Shown: in pieces, positions 27,401 through 34,884 of the stretch
Position numbering within the stretch: position 1 is the stretch's first letter
How the letters are laid out: the number at the start of each line of letters is the position of its first letter
Assembly (NCBI RefSeq): GCF_900168165.1
Contig: NZ_FUYV01000006.1
Coordinates: forward strand, 124,001-188,000
Direction of reading: 5' to 3'
Origin: Alkalitalea saponilacus
GTDB taxonomy: Bacteria > Bacteroidota > Bacteroidia > Bacteroidales > Marinilabiliaceae
DNA length: 64,000 nt
The notes under the pieces: generated by a model
The model's database searches: none
The model's input: only the letters and a program-made list of their open reading frames with translations
What the model was told of the DNA's origin: nothing
Translations under genes and position numbers: made by a program

Positions 27401-29343
27401 TCTGTTCCGAAATCGTCACCATTTACAGTCCATTGAAATGTTTCATTATTGGTAAACTGGTCAAACTCAAAAGATAATTCTTCACCCGGACACAAAGACT
27501 GATCCTCTCCTAAATCAAAATCCGGTATACTAAAATCAACATCAATGTAATTGGTTGTTTCACATCCCGGGAAAGCCATTCTAACAAAATATCTGTCAGA
27601 TTCAGTTACAGTAATGGAATTTGAATGAAATAATGTTTCATTATCTGTTTCGCTATACCAATATAAGGATATTGCATCCGGATTTAGATGAGTAACATTT
27701 GGTAATGCCGTAAGCGTAACTTCGTTGCCCACACATGAGCTGGTCAATCCATCAACGTATAGCGAGCTGTAGGAGCTGAAATATCCGTAGCTCATGCTGT
27801 TTCCGTTGGCATCGAGAATACTCAGATGAAACATCCCGTTAGGGCTCGTACCCGGTTTTAATCTAACAGTATAAGGATCTGTAGTGCTAATGGTGTTTCT
27901 TCTAAAGTTTATAACACCGGTGTACCAGGTTTCTTTTTCACCGGCCTTTTCGGTTGCGGCAACTATGTTCCACTGTATGGAGCTGATGTCTACACCATTT
28001 CCCTCTTTGTCAACCATCTCCAGATTCTCGATGTTTTGATGTTGAGTTAGTATTTGAACTAAAAAGTCAGCATCATTTACTTTCTGAAATGTGACCTCTC
28101 TGGAGCCCGTACAATCAATTGGAGGAAGAATGGCGCTTCCAAGTTCATACCCAAAACTTGCAAATTGGTACACGATTATTGGAAATTCAGATTCAATTAA
28201 AATGGCATTTCTAACAATAGGATTCAGTGGATTCGGATCTTCTATTAGTACTTCTATAAAATCCCCCCTTCCATTTAAAGTTGCGGTGGGTATGGTATCG
28301 ATACTAATAACATTATTAGTAGCATCGGTCGCATTCCAAATAAAAACATGTTGGGCTGTACTTGTATATTCTATTCTACGTGGGTGTGTAGCTCCAAATG
28401 AGCTGCTATGCCCCCAGGAGGTGTGCATTGCAATATATCGGGTTCCTAATCCGTTAACAGGAACAATTTGATCCCCTACAAGATCATTGTTCCCTTGTCC
28501 GGGATGTCTTATCGAGTCATCTGATATGGTAATAGCAATTGGGTGGTTTGAAGTAATATAAGTTCCACCCAAATGTCGGGCTGCTGCACCCGATGTTGAT
28601 CGAAGACTATAGGTTTGACCCTTGTTCAGAGTTATGTTGAAAGTTGATCCGGCTGCGTGTCCCTGAATATTATGATCGTTGGTTAGTTGTACGGTAACTA
28701 CAGTATTATCTTCTGTGGCTACAATGTCTATTTTCTCTCTTGAACTATTATGTCTATTTTCATATCTATTTTGCGATGGAATCAGGAACTCCGTCCCTAA
28801 TGCGTTATTTCCTTTCAGATTAAATCTTTCTGGATTTAAAGAGTTGGCAACCTCATAATATGCTGAAATGTATTGGTCAGATTCAATGAGAATTCCTTTG
28901 TTAAAAGGCGTTCCGGCAGTCCACCCCTGCCAGTCGTTAGGTAAGTTATAGCCATTGCCGCTTACAGCATCCATGGTTCCGTTTTCAACAGTCCATAGCA
29001 TTTTATTATAAACCACACTCCCGCTTTCAACAACTACCGCATCCCAAAACTCATGTTTTACCTGAGAATTTGCTGGTATGTTATTGAATACTATTGGTTC
29101 AAAATCCGGATTGGCCGGCATAGAGATGGTCACATTGGCAGCATTTTCAAAAGTAGTTATTCTAATCACTCCCGGCTCTTTCCCGTAGTGGTCTCCCGGG
29201 TTAGCAGGGGATACCCATTGGTGATCTCTTGTGGTTTCAGGTATTACAAACCAAAATCTTTTATCTATCTGTCCAAGAATATCTGTGTCGATAAGAAATA
29301 AAAGTACAAAAGATAGAACTGTGAATTTTATTGTCTTATTCAT
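24388..29343 (-). CDS. giant surface adhesin: IgGFc-binding-like N-terminus, PKD/Ig repeats, T9SS type B domain
   Basis: The 1651-residue product has a signal peptide (KFTVLSFVLLFLIDTDILGQ). The first ~540 residues match the IgGFc-binding-protein-like family (FWFVIPETTRDHQW, ATEDNTVVTVQLTN, GDQIVPVNGLGTRYIAMHT). About ten PKD/Ig-like modules of roughly 85-100 residues follow, each with a C-x-G/N-E and a W-x-x-G/N pattern (SLCPGEELSFEFDQF, TVCAGEKIELSIPH). Then comes a SprB-like repeat (SYTLNDGMPQTNHTF, EHIIWVEDAHGCE). The type B sorting domain closes the protein (IPNFFTPNGDGINDDWIIEG, VYIYNRYGKLLRKF). It heads the minus-strand adhesin-PorP-adhesin-PorP series and is probably a filamentous adhesin. 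Confidence 0.92.
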   Translation of the reverse strand: MNKTIKFTVLSFVLLFLIDTDILGQIDKRFWFVIPETTRDHQWVSPANPGDHYGKEPGVIRITTFENAANVTISMPANPDFEPIVFNNIPANSQVKHEFWDAVVVESGSVVYNKMLWTVENGTMDAVSGNGYNLPNDWQGWTAGTPFNKGILIESDQYISAYYEVANSLNPERFNLKGNNALGTEFLIPSQNRYENRHNSSREKIDIVATEDNTVVTVQLTNDHNIQGHAAGSTFNITLNKGQTYSLRSTSGAAARHLGGTYITSNHPIAITISDDSIRHPGQGNNDLVGDQIVPVNGLGTRYIAMHTSWGHSSSFGATHPRRIEYTSTAQHVFIWNATDATNNVISIDTIPTATLNGRGDFIEVLIEDPNPLNPIVRNAILIESEFPIIVYQFASFGYELGSAILPPIDCTGSREVTFQKVNDADFLVQILTQHQNIENLEMVDKEGNGVDISSIQWNIVAATEKAGEKETWYTGVINFRRNTISTTDPYTVRLKPGTSPNGMFHLSILDANGNSMSYGYFSSYSSLYVDGLTSSCVGNEVTLTALPNVTHLNPDAISLYWYSETDNETLFHSNSITVTESDRYFVRMAFPGCETTNYIDVDFSIPDFDLGEDQSLCPGEELSFEFDQFTNNETFQWTVNGDDFGTDNNFNLIVDASTVYEISLTITDAQGCTDTKEVTVTGLPAPVIDWNIGDTNDICLGDEIRNLSTNHRYQWTFEGGVISEDNYIEPTESGQYGLTVWTDQDCVDSHTREITVNPLPVVTLEDDEACYGETGTFSVDGAIYETIRWYNNETGNSITLNESVPEVSVTVTNEYGCEATATAEFTVHNQVPFDYEDIRICSGPGFDIEVDESIFSNIVWQFNSEPPYTTDPENINSFLGELDEEGTYTITAVDNNGCHVSSSFNVEIFIGNPPLEIENFNPHAEDGFMCSMDTIRITTPGHLFSSYKWSFRDSSDPEFQEIGDDPYVIATVPGIYRLEATETFGCRNEAEIEIELYPQPEFDLFDAKLCPGNEEFQFEIDWLYVDGLDIMSVQWLHDPDEVATSITVSNIGTYTVTAWDERGCFRTESAAAEYYPVQDIDLTDIEFCDNESRIISLSDVVNTSEIQNHIWNWASGTTNDNDLIITEPGEYTLIIEDNNLHFNEDWEEVGCFTTITFTATMNPSPNFSLGADRAVCIGESITIEVDDSYTRYEWNGSDADDQPAFYDLTTPGEDNVSLQVWNEHGCTSTHDINVDVIPLPEVSLPSVPTVCAGEKIELSIPHSPEDYTIVWITPTGIRHNTSSITTTAEGIYQVRVIDEHGCRSEYTETYINKFSMPTAYFHPDDVNYLCPVELPIQLNLNVNSEYSYEIKWHDDLFDNQATRDANIGLYIAYITDENDCRSMKSHSIYPALRNQYQVGDTIEVCDPEIVVLDGGEYTIEEQTIGYGMAPILEWNWYLNEVSEASRIQFDEATEVGDGHRQTLQVFESGNYIVEVFDGCHTYTDTFQVSYYPSPIIAGLDTMFYAQVTAFVEGGTMPYSYTLNDGMPQTNHTFKDVPNGEHIIWVEDAHGCETFTVFNLDSNYDIEIPNFFTPNGDGINDDWIIEGLERLPESIVYIYNRYGKLLRKFSAADQPWDGTYLNRPLPSDDYWYVIHLLPVDKYLRGNVTLIR

Positions 29344-29806
29344 ATTTTAAGTGATAAGGTGTAGGTTAAATGACAAAACTCTAGTAAATTAACTAACTGA
29401 AAAACGTTTTTTTAGTTATTATGTTAATTGTGTCGCTTCAGTTTTAATATTTCTGATAAAAAAGAGCATATATTGTAATTAGATTGCTTTAACATTTATT
29501 TATACTAGTTAATAATTAAATTGTTACAATTTTTCAATAAAAAATCTATTCGATTCAAATGTTTATGAAAATCGAAAAGTTATGTTAATTAAGTTCGATG
29601 CGAATCTCTTAAAAACCTTGTGTGGTTTATTATTTTGTGTATTTTTGTGTGACATGAAGAGTATCATCACATAAATATTCTACTTAAACCTTAAGTGGTT
29701 TAAATGTTGTTTTATAAGTCGCATTCCCGTTTATTATTCATGCAAAAGTATAATTTATAGGTAATCGACAAAATTTTATAATGAATTTTTTAACGAATAT
29801 TTTAAT
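29344..29806. other. 463-bp AT-rich divergent spacer
   Basis: It separates the adhesin operon (-) from thrA (+). A candidate thrA promoter lies at 29618-29647 and an imperfect TTAAACC/GGTTTAA hairpin at 29684-29703. Nothing else is recognisable. Confidence 0.4.
29618..29647 (+). promoter_or_regulatory. candidate thrA promoter
   Basis: TTG (29618-29620), a 19-bp spacer, then TATTTTTG (29640-29647), fitting the Bacteroidota -33/-7 pattern. It would leave a leader of ~150 nt before the ATG at 29807. Confidence 0.4.
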
Positions 29807-32236
29807 ATGCAGGTTTTAAAGTTTGGAGGTACATCAGTTGGTAGTGCTGATAATATTCAAAAAGTAAAAGAGATAGTCTCGTCTATTCAAGGACAGAAAG
29901 TTGTTGTTGTTTCTGCTGTTGGTGGCATCACCGACAGATTGATCTCAATGGCACGAACGGCAGAACAGGGAGATAAAACTTGCTTTGAGAACCTGCAATC
30001 CATTATTGATAATCATTTTGAGATCATAGATCATCTTTTTCAACCAATTGAAAAGGATGAGGTTATTAAATTAATTGAGCCGGACATTGAAGAGCTTAAA
30101 ATAATAATTAAAGGTGTATTTCTTATCAGGGAATTAAGTCGAAAGAGTTTTGAGAGTTTATCGGGAATGGGCGAGCGATTATCTTCAAAGATCATCGCTC
30201 GATATATAGGCGCCAAGTGGTTTGATAGCCGTAATTATATAAAAACCAATTTTGAGTTTGGCCGAAATCAGGTTATAACCGATGAAACCAATAAACTCTT
30301 ATCAGAAGTAAAACCGGAAATGGGCAATTGCTCACTGTTCCCGGGTTTCATAAGTAGTAATAAAAAAAGTGAGAACACCACTTTGGGGCGGGGAGGGAGC
30401 GATTACACAGCCGCCTTGCTGGCTGCTGCGTTTAAAGCTGATAACCTTCAGATATGGACAGATGTGGATGGTTTTATGACTGCTGATCCCAGGGTCATCA
30501 GTCGAGCTTATTGTATAGATAAGCTGAGCTATGCCGAAGCCATGGAGCTTTCGCATTTTGGAGCCAAGGTGATTTATCCTCCAACCATTATCCCGGCTTT
30601 TCAGAGCAATATCCCCATTTGGATCAAGAATACATTTAATCCCATGGCACAAGGGACCTTGATTAACAACGAAAAAGTTGATATTAAGGAACGTCAGATT
30701 AAGGGGATTTCTTCCATTAAAGAAGTTTCGTTGTTAACGCTGCAAGGAATTGGAATGGTCGGCGTTACCGGCATATCTATGCGGTTGTTTACCGCATTGG
30801 CTGCCAATGATGTAAATATAATTCTCATTTCGCAGGCATCTTCTGAAAACAGCATCAGCGTGGTTATTGGTGCCGATCAGTCTTCAATTGCCCGTAACGC
30901 AATTGAGCACGAATTTAGAAGAGAGATTGCTCAGAATCATATCAGTCCGGTTACCATTGATGAAAATATGGCCGTTGTTGCCATTGTTGGTGAAAACATG
31001 AAACACACCACGGGTATCGCTGGACAGTTATTTAATAGTGTAGGTAAAAATGGCGTCAATATTTACGCCATCGCTCAGGGTGCATCGGAATTAAACATCT
31101 CTTTTGTTATAAAAGAGAAGGACATCCGCAAAGCTTTGAACGTAATTCACGAAGCATTCTTCCTCTCTGATTATTCCCGACTGAACCTCTTCCTGGCCGG
31201 AAAAGGAACGGTTGGCAGCAAATTACTGAATAAAGTTGTGTCTCAGGCACGTAAACTAAAAGACGAAAACAATTTAATGATTCGTCTGGTTGGAGTCGCC
31301 GGAAGCAGTAATATGCTTTTGGAACGCGAAGGTCTTAATGCCGCCACAGTTATTGAAGATCTTGATAATGTTGGTGAACCTTGTACCATTGAGTCTTTTC
31401 GCGATCGCATAATAGAAATGAACGTGGCAAACAGTGTCTTTGTGGATTGCACTGCCAGTGAGCAGGTCGCATCTGTTTATCAGTCACTTCTTGATGCCAA
31501 CGTGTCGGTGGTAACTGCCAATAAAATTGCCAGCTCATCTTCTTATGCAGCTTACAGTAAATTAAAAGCAACTGCCCGTGAAAAAGGTGTCAAGTTCTTT
31601 TTTGAAACCAACGTTGGAGCTGGATTACCTGTTATTGCTCCTATTAACGATTTGGTTAAAAGTGGAGATAAAATTGAAAGATTGGAAGCAGTTTTATCCG
31701 GAACTCTTAACTTCATTGTAAATACCCTTTCAGAAGATAATCCGCTTTCAGATGTCATTTCGGAAGCTAAAGCCAAAGGCTTTAGCGAACCTGATCCAAG
31801 AGTTGATTTAAGTGGTACCGATGTGGTGCGTAAACTTCTTATTCTTGCACGCGAATCGGGTTACGTGCTTGAGCAGGAAGATGTGGAAGTTGAACCATTT
31901 GTGCCTGCTGAATATTTGGATTTACCTTCGTTGGATGCTTTTATGGATAAGGTGAAAGATTTAAATCCAGTATTTGAAAATCAGAGAAAAAATCTGGCTA
32001 TAGAAGGGAAACGCCTCCGCTACGCTGCGCGCTTATCAGAGGGGAAAGCTAAAGTGGGATTAATTGAAGTAGACAGTAAACATCCTTTTTACGACCTGGA
32101 AGGCAGCAACAACATCATACTTGTTTGGTCAGAGAACTACAATGAGCATCCCCTGCAGGTAAAAGGCTACGGAGCCGGTGCAGATGTTACAGCTGCAGGT
32201 GTGTTTGCCGATATTATAAAAGTGGCAAATGTGTAA
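29807..32236 (+). CDS. thrA: bifunctional aspartokinase / homoserine dehydrogenase
   Basis: This cytoplasmic enzyme catalyses the first and third steps from aspartate toward threonine, methionine and lysine. The kinase domain begins at the N-terminus (VLKFGGTSVGSADN) and contains LGRGGSDYTAALLAAAF. Paired ACT regulatory domains span ~310-460 (TGISMRLFTALAANDVNI, GVNIYAIAQGASELNIS). The homoserine dehydrogenase half starts near residue 460 (LFLAGKGTVGSKLL) and includes FFETNVGAGLPVIAPI and EAVLSGTLNFIVN. The 809 residues match the usual ~810-820. No thrB or thrC follows; the next gene is on the opposite strand. Feedback inhibition by threonine through the ACT domains is the family norm. Confidence 0.96.
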   Translation: MQVLKFGGTSVGSADNIQKVKEIVSSIQGQKVVVVSAVGGITDRLISMARTAEQGDKTCFENLQSIIDNHFEIIDHLFQPIEKDEVIKLIEPDIEELKIIIKGVFLIRELSRKSFESLSGMGERLSSKIIARYIGAKWFDSRNYIKTNFEFGRNQVITDETNKLLSEVKPEMGNCSLFPGFISSNKKSENTTLGRGGSDYTAALLAAAFKADNLQIWTDVDGFMTADPRVISRAYCIDKLSYAEAMELSHFGAKVIYPPTIIPAFQSNIPIWIKNTFNPMAQGTLINNEKVDIKERQIKGISSIKEVSLLTLQGIGMVGVTGISMRLFTALAANDVNIILISQASSENSISVVIGADQSSIARNAIEHEFRREIAQNHISPVTIDENMAVVAIVGENMKHTTGIAGQLFNSVGKNGVNIYAIAQGASELNISFVIKEKDIRKALNVIHEAFFLSDYSRLNLFLAGKGTVGSKLLNKVVSQARKLKDENNLMIRLVGVAGSSNMLLEREGLNAATVIEDLDNVGEPCTIESFRDRIIEMNVANSVFVDCTASEQVASVYQSLLDANVSVVTANKIASSSSYAAYSKLKATAREKGVKFFFETNVGAGLPVIAPINDLVKSGDKIERLEAVLSGTLNFIVNTLSEDNPLSDVISEAKAKGFSEPDPRVDLSGTDVVRKLLILARESGYVLEQEDVEVEPFVPAEYLDLPSLDAFMDKVKDLNPVFENQRKNLAIEGKRLRYAARLSEGKAKVGLIEVDSKHPFYDLEGSNNIILVWSENYNEHPLQVKGYGAGADVTAAGVFADIIKVANV

Positions 32237-32355
32237 AAGAGAGCTGGGTTCGTTAGTTGATGTGAAGGTTGTAGTCGGTTTAGATGTTTTCTTTTACTAT
32301 TTTAAAATTAGAACAAAAGGGCTGTCATATATAAAGTCATTTCAATCCGAATATA

Positions 32356-32427
32356 GAGGGGCGTAGCCCTAATATCTTCGTAGTATTTTTTAGTTCTTTT
32401 GGTTTTAGGGACGTAGCCCTGGCATCT
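32356..32427. repeat. pair of dispersed-type repeats with GTAGCCCT core
   Basis: Two similar 20-22-bp units (AGGGGCGTAGCCCTAATATC at 32357 and TAGGGACGTAGCCCTGGCAT at 32406), each with an AGGG...CCCT mini-hairpin and an ATCTT end. They are ~50 bp apart in the 257-bp spacer after thrA. Confidence 0.5.
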
Positions 32428-32493
32428 TAAGGAATTAATTTTTAATCCGTCGTAACTTTTTTAAGAGTGTAACTGCTTCAATTCTAAAAGTTT

Positions 32494-33279
32494 CTACTCA
32501 GTAACCTGAACAACCATCCCGGATGGACGTAAAGTTGATGTTTCATCCTGTTTATACTGAACTTCCGGATTACCGGAATAGTATACATTACCGGAAGAAA
32601 AAATGGTTACATCAAGTTTCTCTGTAGAGTTTACAAAACAGTTTCCAAAGGACAAATGACGTATATTGGTTGTTCCTGTTGTCAGGGCTGAGGCGTTGAT
32701 GTTGGTACCACCTTCAATGTGATAATATGCTTTATTTGCAACGCCCAATAACTGATGCGTCGTCTTTGTCCCACGTCCATATACATTGAATCGAAAATGG
32801 TCACCTTTTAGTTTCAAATCACTTGTGGTATATGTTCCTCTTCCGTTAATTGATATGGTGAGATTTTCAAATTTCAACGAGTCACGGTTGGCCAGTTGAC
32901 TTGGTGCGTTTATGGTCAATCGTCTGAAATCAGGTGCATAGATTAAAATATCTGGCAGTTTGTCCTGTTGAAGCCGAAAAGGATTGGTATGTGTGATGTT
33001 AAGTTTGTTGTCGGAAGTGTCAATTTCATAGCCCCTGGCTATGAAATCCATTCCTGTTATTTTGATCTTATAATCTTCACTGTTTACCAGAACAATTGAA
33101 GATGAAGCGTTCACCTCAATGTGGCCTGATCCGTCCCATGGAATTTCTATGGTAATTTCTTCTCCTGTTCTTTTTAGATCCGTGATGTAATCACAGGCCG
33201 AAAGAACTAATATTGTAAAGAGAATGAATGAAATGACAGTTTTTTGCACGAAATATATGTTAGTTATTTGTCTGTTCAA
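32494..33279 (-). CDS. GIN-domain (DUF2807-like) lipoprotein
   Basis: A lipoprotein signal (VISFILFTILVLSACDY) precedes a beta-solenoid-like domain built from short hydrophobic strands ending in small turns (SSSIVLVNSEDYKIKITG, RRLTINAPSQLANRDS, LTISINGRGTYTTSDLK). This resembles the putative auto-transporter adhesin head GIN domain common in Bacteroidota. Its 261 residues are in the normal range. Most family members have no defined biochemical role; they sit in the periplasm or at the inner face of the outer membrane. The gene appears monocistronic, with repeat-rich spacers on its 5' side. Confidence 0.75.
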   Translation of the reverse strand: MNRQITNIYFVQKTVISFILFTILVLSACDYITDLKRTGEEITIEIPWDGSGHIEVNASSSIVLVNSEDYKIKITGMDFIARGYEIDTSDNKLNITHTNPFRLQQDKLPDILIYAPDFRRLTINAPSQLANRDSLKFENLTISINGRGTYTTSDLKLKGDHFRFNVYGRGTKTTHQLLGVANKAYYHIEGGTNINASALTTGTTNIRHLSFGNCFVNSTEKLDVTIFSSGNVYYSGNPEVQYKQDETSTLRPSGMVVQVTE

Positions 33280-33323
33280 TGATTATCACCCATAGTTAGC
33301 AAATTTGATATTCTTCGGAATGA

Positions 33324-33438
33324 TTGACAGTTGATAGTTTATGGTTTATAGTTTATGGTTGATAGTTCATGGTTGATAGTTCATGGTTTATAGTTTATGG
33401 TTGATAGTTGTTAGTTTATGGTTGATAGTTTATAGTTA
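33324..33438. repeat. 16-unit heptamer array (G-rich strand orientation)
   Basis: Sixteen uninterrupted 7-mers of the form TTNRTRG (TTGATAG, TTTATGG, TTTATAG, TTCATGG). It faces a C-rich heptamer array at 33505-33581. Confidence 0.9.
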
Positions 33439-33504
33439 ACTTAATTTCTCACTAATCACGTAATTTCGCCTCACCCCGCAATCCAAAATCTGCAACGCGC
33501 AACC

Positions 33505-33581
33505 CCAAACTCTAAACCCTAAATCCTAAATCATAAACCTTAAACCTTAAACCCTAAACCCTAAACCCTAATACCTAAACC
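33505..33581. repeat. 11-unit heptamer array (CTAAACC type)
   Basis: Eleven 7-mers, mostly CTAAACC or TTAAACC. The last two units run into the coding end of the PagL-like gene, whose stop is at 33568-33570. Confidence 0.9.
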
Positions 33582-34719
33582 TATACCCCATCCCAAACTC
33601 TATAAACTCTGCCGTGAAAAAGTTGGCCTTTATACCAAAATGACCCAACAGGTTTTCATAAATCTTTTGCCTGATGCCCAAACGTGCATACACTGGTTGA
33701 CGTGGTTCTGTTTTATAATGTACATAAGCGCCTGCAGTAATATACAGTGCTGTAGCGCCAAGATGCGATTCCATGGTTCCGGTTATTCCGGTATAAAAGT
33801 AGTCAGAAAATCCATATTCCGCATTAAAATCCATCTCCTCCAATTTAATAAAGGCCAAAGGAGCTCCACCGTATCTTATAAAATCAAGTCCCAGTCCATA
33901 TGCTTTGTTTTCAGTTTGATACCACAAATGTGTTAAAGTAAGACTGCCCGACCAATGTATGTCCGGGGGATATGGCGCCGCCTGATTGCGTCCTGCACTC
34001 AGTGTTCCGACAATTTCTCGTGCTTTGATTCGAGGAGAGGTTTGCGGAAGAACCCTTGGATATTCCTGCGTCGACAAATGATATGTTGCACCAAAAGAGA
34101 TAGCAGCTGTATTGAGCCCGTGATTTGGCTTGCGTGAAGAGCCATTGCTCATATGGTTAAGCGAGAGGGTTGATCGAAGATTAATTCTGTTACTGACCGG
34201 ATAGGATAGATGTAGCCCCAGGCCTATATAAGCATTCAGATACGATCCAAAAATGTTATTAAACAAATTTCCTGATTTGTCATAAGGAGTGTCAGCGTAT
34301 CCCAACCCAAGCGCGACTCTGTATCGGGCATTAAGGTTTCCTAAATCAAACAGGTTGAAATTGATGTATGGATAGATTGCATAGCCGTTTCCGTAGATGT
34401 TTGGTTCTCCAAGCGTGCTGAACCAAAAACCGATCCCGGTTTCCGGGTATCCCATTTTACTTTCCCAGATTTGTGATCCGAATCTTCTTCTGTTTAAATT
34501 TATCTCCACCCCACTGGCATAGTCGCTTATAAAATAGGCCATGTTTGAGTGATGGGGTATCACGATGCCGTAATGGTATCTGGCTTCTATTGAGTAGAAA
34601 GTGCTGTCATTGTTTGCCTCTGAATCAGCTGAGATCAAAAAGGCGGCGATGAAAAAAAACGTTACGTTTTTTTTAAGAATTAGTAACTCCCGAATGACTT
34701 TTTCTAAATAATCAATCAA
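33568..34719 (-). CDS. acyloxyacyl hydrolase / PagL-like outer-membrane protein
   Basis: The 383-residue product has an N-terminal hydrophobic segment (VTFFFIAAFLISADSEA) and amphipathic beta-barrel strands. The segment SLNHMSNGSSRKPNHGLN matches the PagL-type active-site pattern HxSN with its downstream N-x-G. PagL enzymes remove the 3-O-linked acyl chain of lipid A in the outer membrane. The protein is about twice the length of classical PagL, with an extra C-terminal barrel-like half (from ~225) that ends in aromatic YRFRY. The C-terminal codons are formed by the heptamer array described at 33505-33581. Deacylase activity is inference from the motif. Confidence 0.7.
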   Translation of the reverse strand: MIDYLEKVIRELLILKKNVTFFFIAAFLISADSEANNDSTFYSIEARYHYGIVIPHHSNMAYFISDYASGVEINLNRRRFGSQIWESKMGYPETGIGFWFSTLGEPNIYGNGYAIYPYINFNLFDLGNLNARYRVALGLGYADTPYDKSGNLFNNIFGSYLNAYIGLGLHLSYPVSNRINLRSTLSLNHMSNGSSRKPNHGLNTAAISFGATYHLSTQEYPRVLPQTSPRIKAREIVGTLSAGRNQAAPYPPDIHWSGSLTLTHLWYQTENKAYGLGLDFIRYGGAPLAFIKLEEMDFNAEYGFSDYFYTGITGTMESHLGATALYITAGAYVHYKTEPRQPVYARLGIRQKIYENLLGHFGIKANFFTAEFIEFGMGYRFRY

Positions 34720-34737
34720 TTTCTGGTTTTGTTATTA

Positions 34738-34884
34738 TTAGGGTTTATGAATGTAGGGTAGATGGTTTATAGTTTATAGTTCATGGTTGTTAGTTCGTCG
34801 ACAAAATCATAAATTCAAACTATCAACTCTAAACATTAAACTAAGAACTCTCAACTATCAACCCCAAACCATCAACTATAATCT
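34738..34884. repeat. facing heptamer arrays between the PagL-like gene and speA
   Basis: A short TTTATAG/TTCATGG-type array (34759-34800) is followed, after ~12 bp, by a CTATCAA/CTCTAAA-type array of ~10 units (34813-34882). The second array ends at the speA stop codon (34885-34887). Confidence 0.85.

Noticed and set aside
28091-28471. 126-codon frame on the + strand inside the giant adhesin gene
   Set aside because: It lies wholly antisense to a well-supported coding region, has no recognisable domain, and is explained by codon composition of the adhesin.
29654-29674. Mini-ORF MKSIIT upstream of thrA as a threonine/isoleucine attenuator
   Set aside because: Only six codons with a single Thr, it begins about where transcription would start, and the nearby hairpin is weak with no T-run; not enough for an attenuator call.
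33540-33575. CCCTAAA repeats identical to the plant telomere unit
   Set aside because: The run is short, degenerate, flanked by unique bacterial genes and part of a wider set of variable heptamers; a telomere or plant contamination is not supported.
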